Shown here piece by piece: positions 10,851 through 22,411 of a stretch of DNA of 64,000 bases. The position numbers and the translations under genes are program-made. The notes beneath the pieces are model-generated. The model searched no databases and was not told where the DNA came from. It saw nothing but the letters and a program-made list of their open reading frames with translations. Position 1 is the stretch's first letter; each line of letters begins with the position of its first letter. The stretch comes from Ostrinia nubilalis (Eukaryota; Arthropoda; Insecta; Lepidoptera; Crambidae): assembly GCF_963855985.1 (NCBI RefSeq), contig NC_087091.1, positions 18,234,154-18,298,153 of the forward strand, given 5' to 3'.

Positions 10851-12939
10851 ATATTTCCTTGACAAGCACATATTTATCTTTTAAATGAAAGTTACTGTTA
10901 ACTTTAATTAAATTATCCAGTTATAGTAAGCATAGCGGGAACAATACTACCCTGCGGGAAGCGGTGCCTTTAGTTACTGCGCCCCCGGGACGCGACCGAT
11001 AGACCAGTGAAATAAATAATCACACTGATGGGACTTCACTAGCGGGATAAACAAATGTTTTGCATATCTAAATCATACAGAAGGTCATTGGTGAACGTAT
11101 TTTACAGGCTGGAGAGTAGAATTATTATTCCTCCAGCATATAATATTATCCGTACAGCATAGATCTGTATTTTCGAAAGAGTTCAATTTATTATGTAGGT
11201 ACTAATAAAATATCTCGAAAGAGTAATAATTAATAAGTTCGATATTAAATAAGCCGGTCTGAAAAGAACTATAATTTTGTCGAGAAGAAACGTTAAGCGT
11301 TACTAGTAAGTTCTACCAGATACAGGTTCCAATCTCAGTGGTTACATTCCACACGAAGGAAATTATAAAACAAACGCCAGTAACTTTCCAAATTGGTTCT
11401 CCTTTCCCCAAAACAAAATGTAGGAGAAAGCCCTTAAAATTACAAGGCATAGAAAGTTCTCATGAAAATATTACAAGTTTTATTTATGCTAACGCTACGC
11501 CTATTGTAATACAAAAGATACATTTGCAAATCTCCGACTACCGGACTCTTTCAATCAAAACACAGACAGTTTGAAACTGGAACCAACTGGCCCAAACTAG
11601 TTTCGAATAATATTTATCCTCTATCTGAGAACAGGAGTGAGCTAGCAAGAAGTTTGCGGTCGTACCAAAATCGCCACTGTAAATTGAACTTTATTTTGTA
11701 AAGCGTAGGCTGAAATGTAGAGAAATGGCTGGATTTTTTGCTTTATGCAGACGTGTGAATTGTTTCGTTGATAAGCTCCAAGCAGTACCCTGCTTTATTT
11801 TGTGAGGGATAAGGTTGAAGTGAATAGCATAAGAGAGAGTGAGTAGGGGATTCCTCGAATACCTCCCGTCACGCGGTGTCGGTTTACAAAGGCTTCTGAG
11901 TTAGATTTAGTTATTTTTAGGATTTTCCGTAGACAACTTTGCGGTTTGACGCGACGAGTGCGAGAAAGTTGGGCTTAAAAATACGTTAGCAAACAGAACC
12001 GGGGTAAGAGTGAGGGTAGTTTTGCGAGGCGATTTATAGGTTTTAGGCTAAGCAAACACATCTAAATTTTACTTTACACGACACTTTAAGCACGCTTACC
12101 TATTTACATAGGTAAAGAGATGTCAACAAAAAAAGGCTCAATAAAATTGAACTTAGAGCTATACATTCTTGTAAAATGTCATCAAAGTCTGTAACATAAT
12201 TACCTTCTTTTTACTTGACCTTTTCCCTTACATCAAAAATATTCCCAAGCTCTACTAACCTTTTACATCTACACTGTATGAACTATTAATTTCGGTAGCT
12301 ATTTACAACTAAAGCTTCCTTCAAGCTCCCGTAAGTTCGTAAGCCACTGTGTTACCATGAACCGTCTTCACAGTTCTTTTGAAAGCCTTTTGACGTCTTA
12401 TCTTTTGACACGCGCCTTTTGAACCAGCAGCCTAATGTCATTGCTGGGCTAATACGAATTTGATGGTCTGTCCATACGATACAGTACAAGATAGCTATTT
12501 GTATGATCCAGTGGAGTAAATTGTAAGGATTTCTTAAAGAGTCTTCAATTCACTTAGTAGCTATTATCCATGGCAACAGCTACCAAATAATTTCCTATGG
12601 AAGTTTATGTACAGTAATCTGTTAAATATTCTAGAATGTCAATGAATCGCTTATTGCCGTTGGTATTGAATGCTAATTGCTCAATTAATATTGGTTTCAA
12701 ATGTCGTTACTACTCGTATGGGAGTTAATCAGCGAGCTAATTATTGCTGGTAATTAAGGCTTACCGTTTATTACTGACTTAGACCAGTGGTTATCCTATA
12801 AATAATGAAGTTAAATACATATTTTATATTACTAATCAGTAGGTAACAGAGGCTTTTTCGATGTCTTACATATTTCAGTCGAACTTACCTTTCGTAGTAC
12901 TAAATTTTCATTGGTTCCAAACTATTTATCACTTCTAAA
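10851..12939. other. Non-coding, repeat-poor spacer
   Basis: No gene or clear repeat is seen. An open frame at 11338-11574 (78 codons) lacks any family signature. It is probably upstream or intergenic DNA of the Ig gene. Confidence 0.35.
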
Positions 12940-13095
12940 TGTTTTATTGATTGATTGATAGTTAAATACTCTTTATTTCACGCTACACGAAACTGCCAAA
13001 TAAGAAATACAAAACTGAAATGACACAATTCAGGCGGTCTATTAAGACTAACAACAGCTAGGAATCTAGGATTTAATTCACTCCATCTCTCTTTC
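12940..13095 (-). mobile_element. Probable SINE/LINE 3' end, - strand
   Basis: Read on the - strand it has TAATAGACCGCCTG, a T-rich stretch, and then a GTGAAATAAAGAGTATTT ending with a (CAAT)n tail (TTGA repeats at 12948-12960). This is the layout of the better preserved + strand element at 44350-44480, so it is probably a diverged relative. Confidence 0.45.
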
Positions 13096-13488
13096 TCTCA
13101 TTGGTTCACCATTCCTTCAGTTTCCATGTGCAAGAAGTCCATTTAATAGCATCTGGTTTTAATCTTTATCCGTAATAACGACTGTATACCTGTGTATCGT
13201 GAGATGACTCAAGGAATAAATTTCAAAAGATATCGGCCTGAATGTCATATCTCTTTTATGCGCGTTTTATATCCTTTTAAGATCCCATATAAAGGTATTT
13301 ATGTCATGCGATAGTTTATATTGAAAAGCGAAGAGCAACCTATTTATCAATAGAACGTTTTATATTAGTTTTCATGAGGAAAAGAAGTTTCAAAGAAATT
13401 ATAAATAGACCAACCTCATTACATTATGCATTTTATAATTCTGTTAAGTTAAAGCCCACGGAGTCGAATCAATAACACTAATAGTAAT

Positions 13489-14214
13489 TATAGCCTGACC
13501 AGGAACATAAAAACCCTCGCCATGTTGCGGAAAACTAATGGTACTAATTTCTTTTAATGGCAACAGTAAATGAAAACTTCATTGAGATGTCACCTTGCAA
13601 AGTGTCAAAGTGTAAACAAACTTTATTTTAAATGTGTGCAATTGATTTTGTGAATTAAATTGCTAAAAACTTTTTATAGTCGTAAAAGAAAAGTGGTTCA
13701 CAATGTGTTAAAAAATTGTCGAAGAGAAATACTAAGAGTTCGGACAATATTTTTATTGAATAATGTTTCCGACAAAGGTTGTCAAATTGACTGACATGTT
13801 TATCGTATAGTACAGTCCACTATGAAAATTAACTGTGGTTTGTTTTAACAACCTATTTTAAAGTTTTTTGTCACTTTGTAAGTATTGAATTTTATGGAAT
13901 TGGGAAAGAAGTACCGAGTTTGAAGCGTTCATGAGCAGACATTGCAGTTGAATATTCAAGTTCTGAATTTGATTATTGATGAATAATAAAATAAATCCTA
14001 CTAGCTCGATTGATGGTTTCATTTCATTTATTTAAACCAGGTTACCTATATAATCTTTTTTCGTTAATTTATGAAAATATCAAATTAGCCCGTAATCCTA
14101 AAATTAAAGTTAGCCTATTAATTTAACACAGGTACGACTGTACTCAGTGTTGCACTATCAAATGCAATTGGCGCGCCTCTATGCCAGGGTTTTTATGTTC
14201 CTGGTCGGGCTATA
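13489..14214. mobile_element. Non-autonomous DNA transposon with ~35-bp TIRs
   Basis: The two ends are inverted copies. The left end reads TATAGCCTGACCAGGAACAT, then AAAAACCCT. The right end, read inward on the - strand, is TATAGCCCGACCAGGAACAT followed by AAAAACCCT. A TA target duplication is compatible with the flanks (TA before TAGCC and after GGCTA). The ~730-bp interior has no transposase frame, so the element would depend on an enzyme supplied elsewhere. Confidence 0.8.
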
Positions 14215-15305
14215 ATAGAGTCTAACCAAAGTATAAGGTTGGATCCAAAAATAGTTTTCGTTAAGGGTCGATACTAACTTTTTTAATCTTATTCTAGTCA
14301 AAGAAGGTAGCTAGCATATAATTATATAATTATAAAGCTTTTCTTGCGTCAACGGTAACTGAATTTTTGATAGAAAACATAATTATGTGCTTACGTAAGT
14401 TCTTGCTTTTCTATTGGAATAATTAATTAGATAATTTAGTAATTACCAGTGCACGCACAGTTGTTAAAAGTCGCCGTACATTTTATCACTCCATAAACTA
14501 TACCATTAATTAACCCCTTTAATTAAACAGCACATAATAACCATCCAAATTCTAATCAGAGGCAATGAATGGCAAATCTGAGCGGTGGAATGTAGAATGG
14601 CTCGGTTCCGATTTGTACATTAATACAGAGAATCAATCTAATTTGTCAATGAAAGTCAGGAGCAGGCGCTGGGTTAGTGAGAAGCGGCTAAGATGTTGCT
14701 GTGCAATACTTCTTGCATTTGCTTAGTGAAATAACAATAAATATTGCAGAGAAAGTTAAAGGTTCTTAAACTCTGATTAGAGTCAATGATAGAGTCACTT
14801 TAGGTGGAAACGTTATTAGTTACTGTAAGTGGAAGATCAATTTTCTTTCGACCTCCTGTGGCTGAAATGATAAATATGATGATGATTCTTTGTTAAATAA
14901 GCTACTAATTGTATTATTATCTACTTTTAGCTTGCATCATTTTATTTCATATCATATGCAAGCCAAAAGATGACCTGAATTTAGTTACCACCGCAAGAGA
15001 GCCGTGCAGCCGTCTCTTCAATTTCCCAGAGGCATATTTGTTTCAACATTATTAACATTTAAATGTCATTCACTTTGGTACAAATAGCAAAATCATCTAA
15101 ATGTATTTTTTACGAACATTTTTCCTGAAATTCTGAGAACTTTTTGCCGAATCTCGAGCAACATTTTACCGCCATCCAAACCAAATCGGAAGCAATTAAC
15201 GTCAAATCAGTAATATCGGCCGATACACTTGCTTACGAATTCCAGGTTTTATTCAGGGGCTACTTCCAAAGCGCGAGATTGGATCGGGATTACGAATAAA
15301 GTATT
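14215..15305. other. Non-coding spacer
   Basis: AT-rich DNA. No gene or repeat stands out. A GATGATGAT-like string after GTGGCTGAAATGAT near 14860-14886 may be the last few bases of an RTE end like that at 3228-3382. Confidence 0.35.
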
Positions 15306-15375
15306 CACTCCGGCACAATCGGGCTGCCCCAGGGTGCTATACTAGGTCCGGGCTTATTCAATCTTTATAATTAAG
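15306..15375 (+). pseudogene. Small reverse-transcriptase relic
   Basis: The + frame reads SGTIGLPQGAILGPGLFNLYN followed by a stop. This is the conserved LPQGxxLGPxLFNLY block of non-LTR reverse transcriptases. Nothing before or after continues the domain, so it is a short decayed fragment. The clade cannot be told from so little sequence. Confidence 0.75.
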
Positions 15376-15999
15376 CGGCGAGCAATCAAGGATCTGTGGC
15401 GGTGTGGAGTTAGGTTTAGGTTACATTCGGATCGTTCTACTTACTATTTTATGCTAAGTTCCAGTTGCTGTATTTTTATTGTGTACCGTTTTGTCAATTT
15501 TAAAATACTAAAGACAATTGCCATAGTTTATCCCAGACAATTTCCCGATAAACATAATGACACAAATTCTAAGAAAAAAAGAAATTTATTTTGACCTTTT
15601 GATATAAATATATTATTTAATCTACGTCTACTAATATTTTTTAGAGCTGAAAAAAAGCAGTTATGTTATTTACATTTTGTCTAAAAAGCAGGTGGAATAC
15701 AAACGGTTAATAGTGTTGATAAAAACACTTTCGTACAAGAAACACAATGACCCACATTGCTTTGTATCATTATGTTTTTATTAATACTTATCAGTGTTAG
15801 CGTTTAAAAAACATGACTGTGTATTTTTTTGTTAAAAGTTTTATCGATCAACCGTCATATTTTGTAACTTTTATCAAAGTTTTGTGGAATAAGTTTATTG
15901 TGACAACAACTTTCTACTTTTACCACCAAAGTCATATTTCATAACGAAAAATTTCCTCGCGGGTGAAAGCGAAAAAAATTAATCGGATTCAAACGCAGT

Positions 16000-16200
16000 G
16001 TCAACCTGCGCTGTAACATCTTGACCCCAACCCCAAAACGCTGCAAGTTAACGCTCCATCAGCCCGATGCAGCATCCACTGCAAGAGTTGAACGACCTAC
16101 GCATGCGCCGTACCCCCATCTTTTTCGGTCTAAATAGCCAAAGGCTGTCTTAGTGCGCGTTCATTTCGTCTAACTGCGATCAAATTTCGATCTTACTATG
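16000..16200 (+). promoter_or_regulatory. Candidate CpG-rich promoter of the Ig gene
   Basis: The sequence becomes CpG- and GC-richer than its surroundings. It contains a GCATGCGC core at 16101-16108, resembling the NRF-1/ewg-type palindrome, and a TCATTT initiator-like string at 16161. A strong splice donor follows 280-300 bp downstream. The link to the Ig gene is inferred only because no other + strand gene is visible. The start site is not determined. Confidence 0.4.
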
Positions 16201-16478
16201 TAACAAACTGGATCCTTTTGGAGGTGCGTTCGGTGGCAGCGGGCGGACCGAGCGTCAGTACCTCGCCGGCCCTCGCGAGTCGCGCGCGTTCTATCCCGCC
16301 GCCATTTTTTTTTGCCCGCGAAAAGTTGGAAACTTTCGTCGAGCGTTCGGAATTCGAATGTGGCTTTGGAGTTCGATGCTGTTTTGTTTTTTATGAGAAA
16401 AACTATTGTTAAATAGGATTGTGCGTGTAAACGGACAGTGTTGCAGACGGATTTGATGTTGATCCCTTTGTGTCAGGG
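16201..16478 (+). other. Candidate non-coding first exon (5' UTR) of the Ig gene
   Basis: A GC-rich segment (16215-16350) changes to a mixed sequence and ends at an excellent donor, GTAAGT, at 16479-16484. Several short ATG-initiated frames are present and none extends, so it would be untranslated leader. If it joins the exon at 43138, the first intron is about 26.7 kb, which is plausible for insect DIP-family genes. RNA evidence would be needed to confirm the link. It could instead belong to an unrelated non-coding transcript. Confidence 0.4.
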
Positions 16479-16484
16479 GTAAGT

Positions 16485-18431
16485 GTTGTTTTAATTTTCT
16501 TCATTAGTTGAAGGGTAGTTTATAAAAATGTTACATAAAACTGTTACGAAATTAAGATTATTCACAAAATCTACTGTTCAAAAATATCAAGCTGCCAATC
16601 AGATGAATACCTATTTGCGAAAATATCTTACCTATTTGCGAAATTTCAAATTCGCAAAACAATAATTGAATATTGTTTTTCAGTGATGAAAACCACTATT
16701 GATATTTTCGGACAGCAGGGAACATTTAATTATAATTGTTGCATTGATATTTTTCTCTTTATACATACACTTACTCGTATGTAGACTTTAATTAAAATAC
16801 TATCATCGTTATAAAATAAGCTATTTTGCCTTTATTTAAATGCATTTTCCTATTAAAAAATTGACGATGATATAGGAATGCGGATTTTTCGCGATTAACA
16901 CGTAAAAATAAATAGAAATTACCGATAAAAAAAAATGTTTCTTTGTAACGTAAAATCAAGCCGTTTGTGTCGTCAAGGAAAAAACGATATAAGATAGTTA
17001 TTATCACGGTTTTTAAAAAGGAGACTTGCGTGATAAAGTATTTCTGTGACAAACCGGCAAAAGCGGCAAAATTGTTGTCAAAGAAAATTATGTGTCAAAG
17101 TTTATAGTCCTTATTAAAACTCATAAAAATCATTTAATTTTGCAACTAGGGTTTTAACAAGCACTTTTACACGTTCTATTATTAACCATACTATTTTTCA
17201 GTAACCAAGTCTATTGGCACAGAATATTTTATCACGCATGATAAAGGTATCAAAATAGTCTAAAATTACAAAAGTTGACAATAAAACAAAATAACATGAC
17301 CGCGCCACCGCAATTAACGTAGAATCGCGATATTATTATGTCAGCGTCGGACAGACGAACCAATTCACGTAACTTAAAAATTGATTCCGACGTAATCAGG
17401 GACGCATTGAGTCGGCCAATCGGCTCATTCGTGTGAAGTATTGCGAATTACCATACTTAAGTGAAATTCAATTCAATTATTCATGAAGGTAAGAACCATT
17501 TTCGAGTATTTACTTTCCCACTTACTATAAGTGGGAAAGTGTGTGAAAGGAATCTAAAATTTGAATAAAATTAGGAGTAAAATAAGAGTTCGAAGTGTAT
17601 TTTTGTCTTGTGCATCTTTACGGGATTAAAAAAGTTTCCATCACGTAGGTCAAATTATTACGGTTTACCTATAATTTAACTGAGCCTGCAGCACAATGCC
17701 CGATAAATAAAGCTCCGTGTGAATAAATGAAGCCTTATAGTACCTACTGGTTAGGGTATCATCATACAGAAGAAATTTAATCATCAGAAGAAGTTTTGAC
17801 AATTTAATTGTCTTTAAAATATTAAAACACATGGCCAATGATATTTTATCTCACAAATTGTTATGGCATATTTGCCGTGCTTAATGGCGTATAATTATGG
17901 TAGCCCCACAGGAAATATATTAATTGAGGAGTTCCAATGAAACGAGGCCGCTTTATTTGAATACGTGGGTTTATTCCATGAAGATCTTTTCACGTTGTGT
18001 TAATCATTAAATTATTATCATTTTTGAATTATTTAAACTTCAATTAAAATGTATTATAAAAGCCTCTTACCTGCTTATAAAGTACCGTTGAATTTTGATT
18101 CTTTTATTCGTAACCATTTAACTAGTACAGGTTGAAATTAAAATAGCCACACAGCAAATTATAAAGAAGTTTCTACCTTTGATATTAAAATCTGCTCAAA
18201 TACAATTTATCTACCAGCAAATGTCTCGTGAAAAAGCTATCGAATCTTTACGCAAAATCGTACGATTAAAGCGTTACCGCTAAATCACGTATTATCGGCG
18301 ACGCCACTTATCGGCGCGGTCAACCGGAAACCGGCAAACGCCGCAGTATTCGCCTTAAACAGGACACATTTCGCCTTAATACCTCGGAATAAGTGCTATT
18401 TTGTGATCATTCAAAGATCATAATTATTTGT
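16485..18431. other. Probable intron/non-coding DNA
   Basis: No coding feature is seen. The notable item is the perfect hairpin at 17512-17540, listed separately. TTATTCATGAA at 17478-17488 resembles the motif repeated at 50301, 51368 and 52851. Confidence 0.4.
17512..17540. other. Perfect 12-bp stem-loop
   Basis: ACTTTCCCACTT pairs with AAGTGGGAAAGT around a 5-nt loop (ACTAT). The stem is perfect. It has no T-run terminator and no visible flanking repeat. Confidence 0.8.
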
Positions 18432-18614
18432 TACTAGCTTTCCGCCCGCGGCTTCGCCCGCGTGGAATTTTGTCTGTCACAGAAAAACTTTATCGCGCGC
18501 GTCCCTGTTTCAAAAACCGGGATAAAAACTATCCTATGTTCTTTCCCGAGACTCAAACTATCTCTATGCCAAATTTCATCAAAATCGGTTGCGAGGTTTA
18601 AGCGGGAAAGCGTA

Positions 18615-18663
<49 letters not shown>

Positions 18664-18697
18664 GTTACTTTCGCATTTATAATATTATATAGTTGGG
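18432..18697 (+). repeat. Dispersed CCGCCCGCGGCTTCG-type repeat with (CAGA)n
   Basis: This is the best copy. It contains CTAGCTTTCCGCCCGCGGCT, then AAACTATCCTATGTTCTTTC, then CCAAATTTCATCAAAATCGG, then AGCGGGAAAGCGTAACAGAC, and a (CAGA)n array at about 18616-18662. It finishes with TTCGCATTTATAATATTA. Frames through it are meaningless. Related copies are at 9720-9885 (-) and 49922-50062 (+). Confidence 0.75.
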
Positions 18698-19095
18698 ATT
18701 CTATCATTCATTATGGTTTTGAAAGCGCAAAAGGGTAATTAAACTTTCATACAAAATTTTACAAAGTATCGAAACGAGTTAATTAAATAAATAACGTATG
18801 TGATGGTTGTATTCACTTTATTGATCTAAGGTTCTAACTTATAACAATCATCAGCACAGAAGAAGAGGTGTGGGACACGGAAGATATTAATTATTCGCGA
18901 AAACGACGCGTAGTCGGCGCGTGATAGCCTGCGACTGGCCGACCGCGGGGCGCGGGCGGCGTGGAGAGCCGAGCAAGTACGAAGTGCCGCGGAATACCAC
19001 GAGTGTCCTAGACCTCGCGCGGTTGTAGCGCGATTATTCGACTTCGTTTCGCCTTACACGTATAAATATATACAACTTGTCATTATTATTGCTAC
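18698..19095. other. Non-coding with a GC-rich patch
   Basis: No gene is seen. A CpG-rich island-like patch lies at about 18898-19030 (GACCGCGGGGCGCGGGCGGC). I cannot tell whether it is a retroelement part or regulatory DNA. Confidence 0.35.
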
Positions 19096-19182
19096 GTAGA
19101 ACTACTACGGCGCTATGGTGCTACGGCGCTACATCATGCTACACTGCTACGGCGCTACACTGCTACGGCATACTACGAGGTT
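19096..19182. repeat. Short GCTACGGC minisatellite
   Basis: A degenerate tandem array of GCTACGGCGCTAC and ACACTGCTACGGC units, about 5-6 units in 85 bp. Confidence 0.75.
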
Positions 19183-19194
19183 GTCAAGTGGGGT

Positions 19195-19385
19195 GGTGCA
19201 ATTCAACCTAGGTGTTTTACTTGGCGTGCCGTCGTCTGTACCTATACGTATAATGTTATTTAGAGGCTAGGTAATAACAGTATTGTGAGAACTGCTGCCG
19301 ACAAACTGTGTCACAGTTTGGCAGAAAATATTAATGTTTACTGTGTGTATTTATATGGAAAATAAATAAATAAATAAATAAAAAA
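19195..19385 (+). mobile_element. SINE/LINE 3' end with hairpin and (AAAT)n tail
   Basis: It contains the hairpin CAAACTGTG-T-CACAGTTTG at about 19302-19320, then GCAGAAAATATTAATGTTTA, and an AAATAAATAAAT tail at 19360-19382. A terminal hairpin followed by a simple repeat is typical of retroposon 3' ends recognised by a partner LINE. The coding part is absent. Confidence 0.55.
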
Positions 19386-20234
19386 GTTGAAGTCCGTACT
19401 ACAAGAATTAATTCGATCAGGATAAAAAGATATTGGAAACGTGGGCCAAATTAAATATCAATAAAAGATTTTTAGGGTTCCGTAGTCCTGACAAGGAACC
19501 CTTATTTAGTACGTCACGTCACAATCCAGAATTACATCAATTTTAATCAATTTTTTCCGTTCACTTTGCCTCTCAACCCTAACAATACATGAGATATGTC
19601 AAAAACAGGCTCGGGCATAAATAATTATGTCGGAGAATAGACGCGCAGTGACTTCTTGTTTAAATTTGATTAATACAGGAAATTATACGAGGGCAGATTT
19701 AATTAGTTCACATTTTATTTAGTAGGAAGTAAATACGAAACTTTTGAAAATGTGTACAACTACAACTATGTGAAACTTGTCACTTCCCATTAAAAATATT
19801 GATGCCGTGTAACCTTTACATAAAGGCATGTTGTATAATTATATTTCAGTACCCCCACAATTTCTTATTACATAATAGTTTGGTAAGAGCAAATTTACAT
19901 AGAAATTGACTTCTTGTTTGTTTTCTACCACATAGATTCAAAATAGAAAACTATAATTAGAATGAAATAACTCATTTTCAGTGTATAATATTATTATAGT
20001 AGCTTAAGTTCAGGTTTTAAAACTTAAAACTTGAACTTAAGCTGTCAAAAGTTGAATAACCAAACTTTTACGCCACTAATCACATCTTCTGTCAATATTA
20101 AAATAAATCTATTTCACATCTTGCTTTTAAATTCAAATTACTCGTTAAAGCGTAAATAAAAACTGGAAAAAGTTGAATTGAGCAAACTAATACGCATTTA
20201 GCCTAAACCACGGCTGTCATTAGCACCCTTCCAC
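19386..20234. other. Non-coding spacer with a strong hairpin
   Basis: No gene is seen. An inverted pair AGGGTTCC / GGAACCCT around 19467-19497 and the 43-nt hairpin at 20001-20043 are the only structures noticed. Confidence 0.4.
20001..20043. other. 20-bp stem-loop with 3-nt loop
   Basis: The left arm AGCTTAAGTTCAGGTTTTAA pairs with the right arm TTAAAACTTGAACTTAAGCT except for one position (G opposite T). The loop is AAC. This is a very compact near-palindrome, possibly cruciform-forming or a recent inverted duplication. Confidence 0.85.
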
Positions 20235-20958
20235 AACAAGCGCAGACAATAGCGTCTTATTTGCTGACGAGCGGGGACCGTGGCTTGGTGTGTACCCTGC
20301 AAACCCTACTCGATACGGCCACTCTATCTGTCCTTTTCACTCATGTCAGTCTTTCTGTCTTGATCATGCCATTCTCAAAACTTCGTCACCTGCCCAGTGT
20401 TTGGTTATCCAGTCCACTGTAACTGATCATGATGCAGTCCTTCTCGCTATTCAGTCCAAAATCGGAAACCCTGGCACCATCAAAATTAAAAAAGTTAATT
20501 ACCCTGAAACTTGTGAATCTATAAAAAACATTGATTTTTCGCCCATTCTTCAGCTTTCTGACCCTAATATTGCTACTAATCTCCTAATATCCAAACTTCA
20601 AATTGCTATTGCACAGCACACTCGAGCTCTTACTGTCCCTCGACGTCGTAGAATCCTTAAACCCTGGATCACCCCAGGTCTATTGAGGTGTATCCAAAAC
20701 AGGGATAACATGCACAAAAGACTCAGAAATGAGCCTAACAATGAAATCCTTCGTAAGACCTATATTCGCTACCGTAACTTTTGTAACTCTTTACTTAAAA
20801 AAATCAAAATTGCACATGACAGGAATCTCATTGTTAAGGCGGGTTCTAATAACAAAAGACTATGGAACGCCATCAAAGAAGTTTCTAATATCAAAAAAAC
20901 AAACTCAAGTTCTACCGACCTCCTTTCTTGTATGCCCACTCCAAATCAAGCTGCACGC
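20235..20958 (+). pseudogene. LINE 2, 5' part: endonuclease tail and linker (interrupted)
   Basis: This is the first part of a CR1/Jockey-group ORF2. It opens in the endonuclease C-terminus (NPTRYGH, CLDHAILKT, STVTDHDAVLL), then LKPWITPGLLRC and the linker RLWNAIKE, and reaches CMPTPNQAA before it is cut at 20956-20960. The expected continuation (NALNSFFAGIG) resumes at 24200. Near the CLDHA block an extra stretch (ICPFHSCQSF) looks like a small local rearrangement. The 5' end is truncated, with no ORF1. Confidence 0.85.
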
Positions 20959-22100
20959 TAAGAGCGTTGTAGCAAAAAGTTGGCGTTCGAATTTTAGGTT
21001 TTTATTGCTTGACGTCGCGTAGTGAGTGCGCAAACTGCATTTATCTGTACAATTTCAACGCTGCGTCGACTAAACGATCTTAATCCGTAGTTGTATCGTA
21101 CCTAAGACAGTACATCATACATAATAATAAAGAAATAATGTATAATTTACCTATTTGATTTTTTCTCAGATCAGACTTTTAGCAAAATCAAGTTACGTAA
21201 TTAATGTATTTTTTACACTAGTAAATCCCGCGACAAGTTTTTAATCTTTAAATTGAGTAAAGTAATAAGTTGATGGGTTAGAAAGAATTTATGTTTTATT
21301 TTATTCTTTTTACAGCATCAAAAGCTTGTTTATAAAAAATATTTACTATTTAAATTTTACTTTTGACTTTTTAGTTTTTATGATGCGGGATGGAAAAATT
21401 AAAATTTATTCTGATTTTGTGACGTTTCCGCACATAAATATGGATAGGTTAAATACATAAATAGAATGAAATGTATGAAAACGAGCGTGCCATTTTTTAA
21501 ACGTTATCTATAATATCTGTGTCCATCAAAGAGCTCGTAACTAAACATCGTAAGCGCCATTCACATTATTATCTAAAAGTTAATAATAAATATTTAGTTT
21601 TTGTAAATCTAAACAAGTCAGGAACAAGTTTAAACACTCATTATGTTTAAATAATTTAAATTGAAATGTTTCTCAGGAAGTGAATTATTGTTAATTCTTA
21701 TGAGAAATAAAGTTCTTAAACCGTAAACCGTCAGGAAATCGAAGAGATAAATACTGATATCATTGTGATTTTATAGAATTTATTATTATAAACCACGGTC
21801 GTATAATGCTAAAAAATCAGAGGTAACTTTAAGATTTTTATCCATAGAACAAAATTTATCTAATCGTGTTTTTAAACAGTTATCCCATTAGGTACACATG
21901 CGTTCTGTAATACAACCCATCAAAAACAATACTTGTCAAAAAACCAAGTTTCACTACTCAGTTGTTCTACGGTAAAAAGTTGTGAGATCCATGTAATACC
22001 AAGTCCAGTCCAGGAAATCATTAACGTTTTACATAAATATATTGACTTGGCCATCGCATGAAAACACGTGTAAATTAAATTATTTAGTGCGAAATGAAAC

Positions 22101-22136
22101 GAAATTTTGCATGCCTGTGTAGACATGCAAAATTTC
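22101..22136. other. Perfect 13-bp stem-loop inside the 3.25-kb insertion
   Basis: GAAATTTTGCATG pairs perfectly with CATGCAAAATTTC around a 10-nt loop (CCTGTGTAGA). Confidence 0.8.
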
Positions 22137-22285
22137 AGCTCAATGGGAAAACGGGAAGTAAGTAAATTTTAAGTTGCAAGATTTTACAACTCTAGATGTC
22201 AAAGAAAATAAAAGCTTGTAGATAGCTTTACAAAGAAAAGAAAGATTTATGAAGAAAATAAAAAGTACTGTCTACGATACATTTG

Positions 22286-22411
22286 TTAGGCCGTGTTGCA
22301 CCGTCTTACTTTAACATTGACATCAAAATTTTGAATGTCAAAAATCTGTCTAACATAAAACACCGGTTATTGTCAGTTAGGGTCAAAGTTAGGTGGTGCA
22401 TCTCAGCCTTA
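22286..22411. mobile_element. ~125-bp MITE, copy 2 of 3
   Basis: Left end TTAGGCCGTGTTGCACCGTC, right end GGTGGTGCATCTCAGCCTTA. It is the most diverged of the three copies, with a small internal change around ATCAAAATTTTGAATGTC. It lies inside the segment inserted in LINE 2. Confidence 0.75.

Noticed and set aside
18462..18692. 76-codon frame with repeated TDRQ
   Set aside because: It is translation of the (CAGA)n dispersed repeat.
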